A DNA stretch of 34,973 nucleotides from DASVHF01 sp036382695 (GCA_036382695.1 DASVHF010000071.1:1-34973), one strand, 5' to 3'; positions 1 through 7,218 are shown, counted from the first letter of the stretch. A program made the numbers and translations. The notes: generated by a model from the sequence alone, not told the origin.

Positions 1-224
1 AAACCGTCGCGAAGTGCTTTGAGTTCCCTATCAGAAACCTCTTCGTCGAAGTTGGGCCAATCCCAATCTTTCATCTTGATGGTCGTCGTTTTTGGACCTG
101 ATCCTCTTACGCCACTGGTACTCGTTGGCTTGTGTGCAGGCCGCCCATTTGATCTCACCACGGAGGCAGACCAAATGAGATGCCAAACCAGCACACCCAA
201 CAGAAAACCCCATAGGGTCTTCAT
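1..224 (-). CDS. small secreted or membrane-anchored protein, 3' end beyond the window edge
   Basis: Reading the minus strand from the ATG at 222-224 gives 74 codons with no stop up to the left edge. The start is supported by a strong ribosome-binding site (AAAGGAGGGAGG) a few bases upstream. The N-terminus (MKTLWGFLLGVLVWHLIWSA) is a signal peptide or membrane anchor. A Ser/Thr/Gly/Lys-rich linker follows, then an acidic segment with DWDWPNFDEE. I do not recognise a family. The stretch is GC-richer than the neighbouring HD gene and has its own consensus promoter inside that gene's 3' end. The other frames here look like shadows. The length is unknown because the gene is cut by the window. 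Confidence 0.62.
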   Translation of the reverse strand, partial: MKTLWGFLLGVLVWHLIWSASVVRSNGRPAHKPTSTSGVRGSGPKTTTIKMKDWDWPNFDEEVSDRELKALRDG

Positions 225-261
225 CTGGCCTCCCTCCTTTCTGCGGGATATTTGGGGGTGT

Positions 262-290
262 AGTTTACTAGCTTTGTGCTTCTTTGTCAA
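262..290 (-). promoter_or_regulatory. sigma70-type promoter for the left-edge gene
   Basis: On the minus strand TTGACA (285-290) and TAAACT (262-267) are separated by exactly 17 nt. The -35 element and spacer lie within the last codons of the tandem-HD gene. Transcription would begin about 30 nt before the Shine-Dalgarno of the partial gene. Confidence 0.6.
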
Positions 291-1587
291 CAAACATAGA
301 TGCGCCTTTTCTTTGTGAAAAGTACCATTTATCTATATTTTCTACGAATTCTATTAAAATTGGATCATCAAGTAATAATTTTAATTGGGCCCAATAGGGA
401 TCAAGTTTTGGTTTGTAAATACCCTTCGCCTTATATTCTATCGCCTGAAGAAGTTTCTCGATTCTGTCCACCTGTCTCACAAAACGACCTTCTTTTGAAA
501 AACCCTCTTCGTATTCAAACCACAGTGAAAGTATTTCGTCCCGAAGTTTGGCAGGTAAATCTTTAAGTAATTTATCTAAAGCTTCCCTTTCTTTATACCT
601 ACGTTTCACGGTCAGCCTTTCTTTTTCTTTTTTGCTTCGTGTTGGCCATTCTTCTAGTATCTTTTTATCTTTTTTTGGATCCCCGCTTATTAAATCATCA
701 AAGGGGGTGATGTCGCCTGTGAAAATGATCACAATATCATGAACGATTGCCATTTTTAGCACTTTTTCCAGATCCATTCTTCTTCTAGCAGCAAGTACCC
801 AACACATTAATGCCACCCGGAAGGAGTGGTCAGCAATTGATTCTGTTTTTTCTTCCTCGGCTCCCCCATAAATCCAACCGATTCTTTTAATTTGCTTTAA
901 TTTACCCAGCTCACAAAGAAATTCAAGCATAGCAGCGTTTTTTTTATTCCTAACCTTATTCCTACCTTTAGTGAAGAACTCCTCTATACTTTTTGCAAAA
1001 CCTAGAATTCGTTTGTTATCAGTAATTTCATCGATCTGAGAAAGAAATGGGTATATAACCTCCCGTGAAAGCTGGCCCCTATACTCAATAGCCTGAATCG
1101 AATTCTCCACCCGATCAAGAGTTTTCAAAAACTTTGCTCCATGCGAACTTTTATGCTGAAAATCTAACCAAAGGGAATATATCTCATTTTTTTGTGGCTC
1201 TGGTAAACCGTGGATTAATTTCCGAACTGCTGTTTCTTCTTCATGAAAACGCCTAGCTGCAATCTTTTCTTTCTGCTCTTTAGAACCCCGCAAAACTAAT
1301 GCTGGATATTTTTTTATTAACTCCTGCTTACCCCTCACTTTAAGGAGCTTTTCGTAAGGACTGATATACTCTATATAAGCAGCTGACAAGCTATGAACCA
1401 AGGCAAGTTTTAACAGCCTCTTTATATTACGGTTTGGACTCAAGCCAAAAACCCAGGCTAGAACTAAAACACGAAATGCATGAGAAGCAACCGATTCCGG
1501 ATTTTTTATACCCCGCAAAACCCAGCCGGGTCTCTTGGTAAACTTAAGTTTATTTACATCAATAAAAAAACGGATAAACGCTTCCAT
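268..1587 (-). CDS. tandem HD-domain protein (HDDC2/YfbR-like), one copy degenerate
   Basis: 439 residues made of two homologous HD phosphohydrolase-like halves, about 1-205 and 215-430. Members of this family (YfbR, HDDC2) are metal-dependent nucleoside 5'-monophosphate phosphatases. The C-terminal copy keeps the metal ligands: H254 (ADHSFR), H283-D284 (IVHD) and D374 (QVDR), plus the GDITP segment. The N-terminal copy keeps H36 (ASHAFR), H65 and D158 (TLDR), but the HD pair reads HS (H65-S66) and the GD is lost, so it is probably catalytically dead. Even in the good copy, the position of the usual glutamate after HD (HDxxE) is isoleucine. The ATG has no Shine-Dalgarno, and a TATAAT lies only 12 nt upstream, so the mRNA may be nearly leaderless. 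HD fold: confident. Substrate: not known. Confidence 0.82.
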   Translation of the reverse strand: MEAFIRFFIDVNKLKFTKRPGWVLRGIKNPESVASHAFRVLVLAWVFGLSPNRNIKRLLKLALVHSLSAAYIEYISPYEKLLKVRGKQELIKKYPALVLRGSKEQKEKIAARRFHEEETAVRKLIHGLPEPQKNEIYSLWLDFQHKSSHGAKFLKTLDRVENSIQAIEYRGQLSREVIYPFLSQIDEITDNKRILGFAKSIEEFFTKGRNKVRNKKNAAMLEFLCELGKLKQIKRIGWIYGGAEEEKTESIADHSFRVALMCWVLAARRRMDLEKVLKMAIVHDIVIIFTGDITPFDDLISGDPKKDKKILEEWPTRSKKEKERLTVKRRYKEREALDKLLKDLPAKLRDEILSLWFEYEEGFSKEGRFVRQVDRIEKLLQAIEYKAKGIYKPKLDPYWAQLKLLLDDPILIEFVENIDKWYFSQRKGASMFVDKEAQS

Positions 1588-1598
1588 ATTAGCCAGAT

Positions 1599-1630
1599 AT
1601 TATATCTCACCAGGGAAATAATTGCGAGAA
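1599..1630 (-). promoter_or_regulatory. promoter-like box shared with uppS
   Basis: The minus strand carries GGTGAGATATAAT just upstream of the HD-gene start. About 30 nt here closely match the sequence before uppS at 8885-8915 (CTGGYGAGATATAAT with similar flanks). The TATAAT is at 1599-1604. No clear -35 is seen at 17 nt. The rest of 1588-1757 shows no gene. Confidence 0.4.
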
Positions 1631-1757
1631 GCAGCCAGAGCATTATACAGCTATAAAATGGATATGCCAATTTTTAAATTAGTCGGAGAGACAAGATTAG
1701 AAAACTTTAGATTAATTAATAACGAGAATTTTTAGCGAAGCGCAAGATTCGAGAAAT

Positions 1758-2219
1758 CTAATTGATTTCGAGAATTTTATAAGTAGACCTAATTGTAGAG
1801 GAGACTGTAACTATATCCCCAACCTTAGCACCAAGTAGAGCTTTTCCTACGGGGCTCTCATTGGAGATTTTTCCTTGCATTGGATCTGCTTCAACAGAGG
1901 AAACCAGCACGAATTCGTCTCTTTCTCCCTCCACTTCCACTTTCACTTTGGAGCCAATCTGAACCACATCACTTTTTTTACCCGACTCAATCTTCTGAGC
2001 ATTACGCAGAATATCTTCTAGCTCAAGTATTCTTCCTTCAATGAACGATTGTTCTTCTCTGGCAGTATCGTATTCCGAATTCTCACTTATATCCCCATAT
2101 TCCCTAGCCTTGGCAATACGAGCAGACACCTCTTTTCTTTTAACATTCACGAGATGCTCGTATTCTTTTTCTATCTTCTTAAGGCCTTCGCTAGTTAAGT
2201 AGACTATTTCTTTTTCCAT
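1758..2219 (-). CDS. greA: transcription elongation factor GreA
   Basis: 153 residues, the usual GreA length. GreA binds in the RNA polymerase secondary channel and stimulates cleavage of backtracked RNA. The N-terminal coiled coil carries the signature ARIAKAREYGDISENSEYD with the acidic tip, and the C-terminal FKBP-like domain contains the family segment ISNESPVGKALLGAKVGD. I place the start at the ATG at 2217-2219 (MEKEIVYLTSEG), preceded by AAGGAAACGCA. A longer in-frame start at 2276 is unlikely, because the extra codons overlie an intrinsic terminator hairpin and match nothing in GreA. Transcription attenuation is likely (see the terminator at 2248-2268). Confidence 0.95.
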   Translation of the reverse strand: MEKEIVYLTSEGLKKIEKEYEHLVNVKRKEVSARIAKAREYGDISENSEYDTAREEQSFIEGRILELEDILRNAQKIESGKKSDVVQIGSKVKVEVEGERDEFVLVSSVEADPMQGKISNESPVGKALLGAKVGDIVTVSSTIRSTYKILEIN

Positions 2220-2247
2220 TGCGTTTCCTTGCGGCATTTTTAGGGAT

Positions 2248-2268
2248 AAAAAAGCCCGATCACTCGGG
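2248..2268 (-). terminator. intrinsic terminator in the greA leader (attenuator)
   Basis: On the minus strand CCCGA-GTGA-TCGGG (2268 to 2255) is followed by C and six T (2253-2248). It lies 29 nt upstream of the greA ATG, oriented so that it would stop transcription heading into greA. An upstream CTCGGG (2318-2313) could pair with CCCGAG of the left arm and so disrupt the terminator. Confidence 0.65.
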
Positions 2269-2371
2269 GACTTCATTGGTATATCTCATTAACACAATCT
2301 TCAATACTCCAACCCGAGAAGGGTCAAGTAAAAAATTATTACACCTTATAATAACAGGGAGGTGACACTAA

Positions 2372-2482
2372 GTCAAGTACCAAGCAGTCGTCAATCATGG
2401 TGAACCAAACGAATTTGGCTTGGAACACCTTACTAGAGAATCTAAAGCAGTGCCAATTCCTCACTACTCTTTCTTACTTTGA
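2372..2482 (+). pseudogene. remnant of a small gene (GEPNEFGLEHL frame), no start codon seen
   Basis: The frame from 2372 to the TGA at 2480-2482 reads VKYQAVVNHGEPNEF then GLEHLTRESKAV. It resembles the small open frame at 3224-3364: G[ED]PN[ED]FxxEHL, then three residues and SK. In the aligned 34-nt core the two copies differ at six bases, four of them third codon positions, which suggests past selection on protein sequence in this frame. A Shine-Dalgarno-like GGGAGGTGA lies at 2357-2365, but no ATG, GTG or TTG follows in frame. Part of the roughly 380-nt gap between greA and the methyltransferase; I see no other gene in that gap. Confidence 0.35.
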
Positions 2483-2531
2483 GTCTAAGTACAAACACAA
2501 ATCTAATTACTCGAGTTTATTAGAATCTTAA
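2399..2531 (+). repeat. diverged direct repeat, left copy
   Basis: 133 nt that align without gaps to 3275-3407. The first 34 nt match at 28 positions and the last 16 nt (TTTATTAGAATCTTAA) are identical, while the middle has drifted. The two copies flank the methyltransferase gene. Confidence 0.6.
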
Positions 2532-2596
2532 GTAACAGTTTTGGTGGCACGAGAGGTTATTGAGATGTGAAACCCACATGCTAATTTATTTTGTGT

Positions 2597-3166
2597 TTAA
2601 GATTTCTTGAGAACAAATGACATATTTTTGAAGTGGAAAAAGTAATAGGACATCACGTTTTCTTTTTTGCTCAAGAGTTTGAGATTCAATTTACCAAATA
2701 ATTCAAGCCACTCGCCTTCACTCTTATTAGTATGTGGGTGCCCAAAAAATTCGTTATTCGCAAGGCTATCAGCAAGAAATGTTTGGTATTTTTCAATTGA
2801 ATTGTTATACACATCTTCTACAATAATTACTTTATTTTTTGCAACACGTATCGCTTCTCTTAGAACTTGTTCAGGATTATGCGTGTGATGAAGTACTGTT
2901 ATCAACAAGCTTGTATCAAAACTCTCATCAGAAAACGGCAGCTTCTTCCCGTCGTAGAGGAGAAATTTAAAGCCTTCTGCGTACTCTTCTCGCTTATCTA
3001 CTACATCAACCAAAACAACATCAACCTTCTTTTTGTTAAACACGTGACGTGATATTGCACCGTTGCCTGGACCAATATCAATTATTTCTTCTTTTGGCTC
3101 GATATACTCAATGAAAAGGTCTGTTAGTATTTTATCACGGTCTCTAAAAGGATTGTAATTAAACAT
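2597..3166 (-). CDS. class I SAM-dependent methyltransferase (Methyltransf_11/UbiE-like)
   Basis: 189 residues from the ATG at 3164-3166. A TTG four codons upstream is possible, but the only AAGG lies too close to it. Family features: motif I IIDIGPGNGAISR near residue 34, an acidic strand end (VLVDVVD), LPFSDESFDTSLL, and the helix after HHTHNPEQVLREAIRV, typical of UbiE/Methyltransf_11 enzymes that use S-adenosylmethionine. The substrate cannot be inferred. The gene stands alone on the minus strand, bracketed by the two copies of a diverged direct repeat, which may mean it arrived or was duplicated together with them. Confidence 0.82.
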   Translation of the reverse strand: MFNYNPFRDRDKILTDLFIEYIEPKEEIIDIGPGNGAISRHVFNKKKVDVVLVDVVDKREEYAEGFKFLLYDGKKLPFSDESFDTSLLITVLHHTHNPEQVLREAIRVAKNKVIIVEDVYNNSIEKYQTFLADSLANNEFFGHPHTNKSEGEWLELFGKLNLKLLSKKENVMSYYFFHFKNMSFVLKKS

Positions 3167-3223
3167 TTTATTTACCAATACCTTACTAATTTAGATTCTA
3201 ACATTAAAGTAGGATTACAATAT

Positions 3224-3364
3224 ATGAAAGGGTATCCTGTTAAAAAGCTTGTTTTATCAAGTAATCAAGTAATTGGTGACCCTAACGACTTTGTCGTCGA
3301 ACACCTTATTCCAAGTTCTAAGGGATTGGCAACAACAAAATCTACTAGAGCCAATCGAACCTAA
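3224..3364 (+). CDS. small open frame, 46 residues, unknown
   Basis: ATG at 3224 with AGGA at 3211-3214 as a possible Shine-Dalgarno; ends at TAA 3362-3364. It encodes MKGYPVKKLVLSSNQV, then IGDPNDFVVEHL, IPSSKGLATT and a basic tail. The DPNDFxVEHLxxxSK segment is shared with the broken copy at 2372-2482, with mostly third-position differences between the copies. A longer overlapping frame that ends LLES at 3405-3407 is also open in both copies, so the exact product is uncertain. I do not recognise a family. It may be a genuine small gene or the better-preserved remnant of one. Confidence 0.3.
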   Translation: MKGYPVKKLVLSSNQVIGDPNDFVVEHLIPSSKGLATTKSTRANRT

Positions 3365-3407
3365 TACTTCATTTGGAGCTAACTACCACTCTTTATTAGA
3401 ATCTTAA
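3275..3407 (+). repeat. diverged direct repeat, right copy
   Basis: Partner of 2399-2531, offset by exactly 876 nt and aligning without gaps. Its last bases overlap the stop codon of the minus-strand gene at 3404-4117. Confidence 0.6.
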
Positions 3408-4117
3408 ATTGATGAAATTATTTTAAGGTGGCTCTTGACTGTTTTCTTGAGTGCTTTATAAACGTCCTTATATGGAGGGCTTACATAAAAACCTCTATTT
3501 CCCACCGGAGGAATAAAATTAGGGTCTAATGGGTCTAAAGGTTCGGTGAAATAAACTGGGTTTGGATAGTCCTCCGGAATAAAGTAAATAACAACAGCCC
3601 CTCCTCTTACGGTTGAATACGTCATCCAATCGTGAAGTACGTGTTGTTGGATGTGATCTATAAACTTAATCCTAAAATCCCTTGCTTTTTCCAATAAATC
3701 CCACTCAGCGTCTAGATTAGAACTATTTTTCTTCATAAATCTAATAAATCTTTCGGCACTCCTTATGGGCATATCTTTCCTATATTCAGGGGGAGCGGTA
3801 TGATTCAGAAGCATTGAAAATGCAGAAATTGTTGCGTATAACCCTTGATAAAAAATTTCTAGTTTATCAACAAAATCTAGTTGGCTATGCGACAGAGGTC
3901 TTTTCAAATTAAATGGTGTTCTGGTAGAAATTTCCGTTTGAGCTAGTGATAATTCTTTATATCGCCAATATAACTTAACTAAATACTCATTGAACCTTTG
4001 AATAGCCGTTGCCTTCTTACCCCTTGACCTTTTATCGAATTTCTTTAACAGCCTTTCGCAGTCTTTTTTCAGAGATTGTACAAAAGGAGTTGTGGGTAAA
4101 TTTATAGGTTTAGACAT
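3404..4117 (-). CDS. unknown protein, possibly HEPN-like helical
   Basis: 237 residues, predicted mostly helical to about residue 170, then a Pro-rich segment (IPEDYPNPVYFTEPLDPLDP) and a short basic end. I do not recognise the family with certainty. The stretch RDFRIKFIDH contains an R-x5-H pattern like the catalytic RxxxxxH motif of HEPN nucleases or HEPN-type structural proteins, and the helical context fits, but this is weak evidence. It is divergent from the Mrr-like nuclease gene, with 84 nt between their starts. That arrangement would fit a defence or stress pair, but this is inference. ATG start with only a weak upstream AAGAA. Confidence 0.6.
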   Translation of the reverse strand: MSKPINLPTTPFVQSLKKDCERLLKKFDKRSRGKKATAIQRFNEYLVKLYWRYKELSLAQTEISTRTPFNLKRPLSHSQLDFVDKLEIFYQGLYATISAFSMLLNHTAPPEYRKDMPIRSAERFIRFMKKNSSNLDAEWDLLEKARDFRIKFIDHIQQHVLHDWMTYSTVRGGAVVIYFIPEDYPNPVYFTEPLDPLDPNFIPPVGNRGFYVSPPYKDVYKALKKTVKSHLKIISSI

Positions 4118-4142
4118 AATTCTTGCTAGTAAACTAGCTGCA

Positions 4143-4170
4143 TTGAATCTTACACCAAAAATGCTAGAAT
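4143..4170 (+). promoter_or_regulatory. possible promoter for the Mrr-HIT-rbsK operon
   Basis: TTGAAT (4143-4148) and TAGAAT (4165-4170) are 16 nt apart, 32 nt before the nuclease ATG. A TATAAT at 4179-4184 is an alternative -10 without a convincing -35. Confidence 0.3.
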
Positions 4171-4201
4171 GGCAGCGGTATAATCAACTTGTCAGCAAAC
4201 T

Positions 4202-5659
4202 ATGGAAAATTGTTCTAGATGCAGTAAATCCCTTACATTCCTAAACCGACGTAAAGTTCGAGAACTCGAAGTATGTAGTAGTTGCCTTCGAGATATCCAG
4301 AGGGAAGTTATTGAAGAAAAGGTTTCTCTATATCTGAAAAACAAAAAAGATTTTTTTCCTGGCATAAATAAGGTATTTGAGCTTTTTAATAAAGATCTTG
4401 GGTTATTTAAAAAGGACTCTTTAGAGAAGCCCAAAAGGCTTCTTGGACTAGAATACTTTTATTTAACCGATAAAGAGAGTCTGAAAAGACTGCAAGCAGA
4501 GAAAGGTTTGGATAATGTTGCTTTTAGTAAATGGAAGTCACTTGAGGTAAGTAAAATAAATCTCGGCCACATTTTTTTGGAAGACCTGGAAAAGCTACGG
4601 AAGCTAATTTTGCATGAAGGGGTAAAAGCAGATTTTGATAATTTGATGAAGGTTATATCTGATCACTTGACTGGTCTTCTTGAGGACGAGTTAGACAAAA
4701 CAGCCCGTATTCTTGCTGATGGTGTTAAAAAACTTTTAGGAGAAGGGATTAACAAGGAAAACTCCCTGAAAACCCTAGTTCGGACGACCCACGATAGTCC
4801 AATTAAAGATGTTAGGGAAGAAATGAGAGCTGGGGGGTCTAATCCATTGTTTATAAAGGTGCTGACCGAGCATCTAGGATTCAAAACAAACGAGAGTGAG
4901 GTATCAAGAATTGTTAGTAAGGAATTGGAGGAAATAGAGTTAGAAGATTTCAAAGAAGGAATGAGTTCCCAGAAACAAGGGGTGTTAGGTGATTTTAGTG
5001 GGCTAAACGGATTTCAGTTTCAAACTTATTTAAAGAACCTTTTTGAAGCTCTTGGTTACTTAGTGGAAGAATTACCTTTGAGTGGAGATCAAGGAGCGGA
5101 CTTAGTTATCAATAAAAATGACGAAAGAGTAGTAATTCAAGCAAAAAAGTACGTAAAGCTAGTTCCAAATAACGCAATACAGGAGGTGGTGGCCTCCAAG
5201 GAGTATTATAAAGCGAATGGAGCCATCGTGGTTACAGATAACGAGTTTACCAAAAGTGCCATTGCTTTGGCCGAAAGTAATAATGTTGAGTTGTGGGATG
5301 GAAATAAACTTAGAGAAGTTATTAGCGAGATTGAGACTAAAGCTAAGCCATACAGGGCCCTAGACCTAAATAAGTTAAGTGAACTTAAGACAGAGTCTGA
5401 TCCAAAAGTAGTTTCAGCTAGAGAAAAGGCGGCTGATACACTTTTTAAGATGTCATCAATGGTTGGTTTGAAGCCAGGAGATTCCAAAGAAACAATTATT
5501 AAAAAGCTAGTGGAGGCATTTAAATCCCAATCACGACCTATTGGAGAAGATTCATTACCAATCGTGAAAATTATGTCAAAGAAATATTTTGGAATAGATG
5601 TTTCTATAAAAGAGGTTAAGGAATTGATTAACAGGTACAAGACTAAGTTACAACTATGA
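4202..5659 (+). CDS. Mrr-type restriction endonuclease-like protein with zinc ribbon and long helical middle
   Basis: 485 residues. The N-terminus is a four-cysteine zinc finger (C4, C7, C25, C28). Residues about 35-260 are charged and helical, unlike anything I can name. Residues about 268-375 form an Mrr_cat/PD-(D/E)xK nuclease fold: GFQFQTYLKNLFEALGY, then GDQGAD (D300) and VIQAKK with Q313 and K315, the QxK variant used by Mrr enzymes, and later NGAIVVTDNEFT. A 110-residue helical C-terminal extension follows. Mrr-like proteins cleave DNA, often modified DNA, and can belong to defence systems; whether this one does is unknown. Its stop overlaps the HIT gene start (ATGA), so it is co-translated with housekeeping genes. 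No specificity or methylase partner is obvious other than the methyltransferase 1 kb away on the other strand. Confidence 0.83.
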   Translation: MENCSRCSKSLTFLNRRKVRELEVCSSCLRDIQREVIEEKVSLYLKNKKDFFPGINKVFELFNKDLGLFKKDSLEKPKRLLGLEYFYLTDKESLKRLQAEKGLDNVAFSKWKSLEVSKINLGHIFLEDLEKLRKLILHEGVKADFDNLMKVISDHLTGLLEDELDKTARILADGVKKLLGEGINKENSLKTLVRTTHDSPIKDVREEMRAGGSNPLFIKVLTEHLGFKTNESEVSRIVSKELEEIELEDFKEGMSSQKQGVLGDFSGLNGFQFQTYLKNLFEALGYLVEELPLSGDQGADLVINKNDERVVIQAKKYVKLVPNNAIQEVVASKEYYKANGAIVVTDNEFTKSAIALAESNNVELWDGNKLREVISEIETKAKPYRALDLNKLSELKTESDPKVVSAREKAADTLFKMSSMVGLKPGDSKETIIKKLVEAFKSQSRPIGEDSLPIVKIMSKKYFGIDVSIKEVKELINRYKTKLQL

Positions 5660-6072
5660 AAAATAGTTGTTCGTTTTGTGATTTTAATGAAGATAGAAAA
5701 TTAAAAGAAAGCAAACATGCCTTTGTTATTTTTAGCAACCCGCGACTAATGCCTGGACACTTGTTGGTGGTGTCTAAAAGGCACATTCAAAGGCTTTCAC
5801 AAATGACAAAAGATGAAAGAGGCGAGGTGCTAGATTTTGTTACGGAGTTTGAGGAAAAGATTTTGGCAAAGTTACCCAAAGGGTGTGACATTCGCCAAAA
5901 CTTCAAACCTTATGTAGAGAATAGTAGAACTCATGTAAACCATTTCCACTTTCACTTACATCCAAGAGAATTCGATGATGAACTGCACGAAAAGACAGAT
6001 GTATACATAAAGCCGCTTTATAAAGACTTACCAAAAGAAGAAAAAGAAAGACTCTTTAAATTACTGAAATGA
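5656..6072 (+). CDS. HIT family nucleotide hydrolase/transferase
   Basis: 138 residues, normal HIT-domain length. HIT proteins hydrolyse or transfer nucleotidyl groups, for example on AMP conjugates or diadenosine polyphosphates. An N-terminal CSFC pair (C5, C8) could bind zinc with downstream histidines. The region MPGHLLVVSKRHI near residue 32 matches the HIT strand preceding the active site. The histidine triad is in NHFHFHLHP (H96 to H102). The ATG overlaps the nuclease stop and its own stop overlaps the ribokinase ATG, so all three genes are translationally coupled. Substrate not predictable. Confidence 0.88.
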   Translation: MKNSCSFCDFNEDRKLKESKHAFVIFSNPRLMPGHLLVVSKRHIQRLSQMTKDERGEVLDFVTEFEEKILAKLPKGCDIRQNFKPYVENSRTHVNHFHFHLHPREFDDELHEKTDVYIKPLYKDLPKEEKERLFKLLK

Positions 6073-6974
6073 AAAACCCAATTTTAGTAGTTGGTAGTAT
6101 AAACATGGATCTAGTGGTGGAGGTGAAGAAATTACCATCAAAAGGAGAAACTGTGACTGGTGAAACCATTCGATATATCCCTGGAGGTAAGGGTGCAAAT
6201 CAAGCCGTTGCAGCGTCTAGACTAGGAGCGGAGGTTTCTTTGATAGGAAAGGTGGGTAATGACCATTCCGGAGAAGAATTGGTTGGGTTTTTGACTTCTG
6301 AAAAGTTAAATCTAAAGGGTATTTCAAAAAGTCCTTTACCATCCGGACTTGCAGTTATATCGGTTGATAATAAAGGTGATAACACAATTGTTTACTCTCC
6401 TGGAGCAAACTCTGAGGTGAGTGCTAAAGACATAGAAAAACAAACAGAACTAATCAAAAGATCCAATCTCATACTTTCCACATTTGAAACACCAGTGGAA
6501 GCGGTAGAAAGGTTGTTTTTTATAGCAAAAAGGGTGAATAAAACAACAATCCTAAATCCAGCTCCCGCACGTGGTACTTCAAACAATCTACTGAAGAATG
6601 TAGATTACTTGGTTTTGAATGAAACAGAACTAGCCTTCTTAACGAAATCAGCAAAAGTACTAGAAAGTCTTGAAGATATTGAAAAGGCAGCAAAATTGTT
6701 AAAAACCAAAGGTCCGGATATTGTGGCAGTGACGCTTGGCTCAAGAGGCGCTTTAACTGTAACTGATACTAGAGTTATAAGAACAGAAGGAATAAAGGTC
6801 AACGCTGTGGATACTACAGCCGCAGGAGATTGTTTCGTTGGTGCATTAGCAACTCAGATTAACAAAGGGATAGGTTTAGAAGAATCTTTGGATTTTGCCA
6901 ATAGAGCAGCGGCAATTAGCGTTCAAAAATGGGGTGCAAGTAGCTCTCTACCAACGATTAACGAGATCTCATAG
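6069..6974 (+). CDS. rbsK: ribokinase
   Basis: 301 residues, the standard ribokinase length. Phosphorylates D-ribose at O5 with ATP, linking ribose salvage to the pentose phosphate pathway. PfkB-family signature 1 appears as PGGKGANQAVAASRLG near residue 37. Signature 2 is DTTAAGDCFVGAL with catalytic D254; DTTAAGD rather than DTTGAGD is common in true ribokinases. The N-terminus GSINMDLVVEV is ribokinase-typical. Translationally coupled to the HIT gene by an ATGA overlap. It would feed the transketolase, aldolase and kinase set at the far end of the window. I see no clear terminator between it and the tRNA terminator. Confidence 0.9.
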   Translation: MKNPILVVGSINMDLVVEVKKLPSKGETVTGETIRYIPGGKGANQAVAASRLGAEVSLIGKVGNDHSGEELVGFLTSEKLNLKGISKSPLPSGLAVISVDNKGDNTIVYSPGANSEVSAKDIEKQTELIKRSNLILSTFETPVEAVERLFFIAKRVNKTTILNPAPARGTSNNLLKNVDYLVLNETELAFLTKSAKVLESLEDIEKAAKLLKTKGPDIVAVTLGSRGALTVTDTRVIRTEGIKVNAVDTTAAGDCFVGALATQINKGIGLEESLDFANRAAAISVQKWGASSSLPTINEIS

Positions 6975-7098
6975 GTTTTAGCCGGTTCGAATCCATAGTC
7001 CTCATTCAGGCACGGAATTTCAGAAAAAAGGAAACATTTCCGGTCCGAATTAGAGAGGTATAAAATGGGGTATTTACAAGCCCTTACAAGCAAATATA

Positions 7099-7123
7099 GG
7101 CACTCCGGTCACATAGGGGTGCC
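7099..7123 (-). terminator. terminator of the tRNA-Glu gene
   Basis: Eight-pair stem (GGCACCCC with GGAGTGCC on the minus strand) with a nine-base loop, followed by TATATTT. It starts six nt after the tRNA CCA end. The stretch 6975-7098 holds nothing else I can support. Confidence 0.6.
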
Positions 7124-7128
7124 CTGTT

Positions 7129-7205
7129 TGGTGACCCCGGGGGGATTCGAACCCCCGATCTCCTGGCTGAGAACCAGGCGTCCTAAGCCTCTAGACTACG
7201 GGGCC
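7129..7205 (-). tRNA. tRNA-Glu (anticodon CUC), CCA encoded
   Basis: On the minus strand from 7205, the acceptor arm GGCCCCG pairs with CGGGGTC, one G-U included. The anticodon stem CCTGG/CCAGG encloses TTCTCAG, giving anticodon CTC for GAG codons. The T arm contains GGTTCGAATCC. Discriminator A and an encoded CCA complete the 3' end at 7129. The apparent open frame across it on the plus strand (GGFEPPISWLRTRRPKPL) is the usual spurious antisense reading of a tRNA. Confidence 0.96.
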
Positions 7206-7218
7206 AAGTCGGTACCCT

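Noticed and set aside
2220..2276. Longer greA reading from 2276
   Set aside because: The added codons coincide with an intrinsic terminator hairpin and resemble no GreA N-terminus; the inner ATG has a good ribosome-binding site.
6983..6995. GGTTCGAATCC, which looks like a tRNA T loop
   Set aside because: The flanking bases do not pair into a T stem, and no acceptor or anticodon arm can be built around it.
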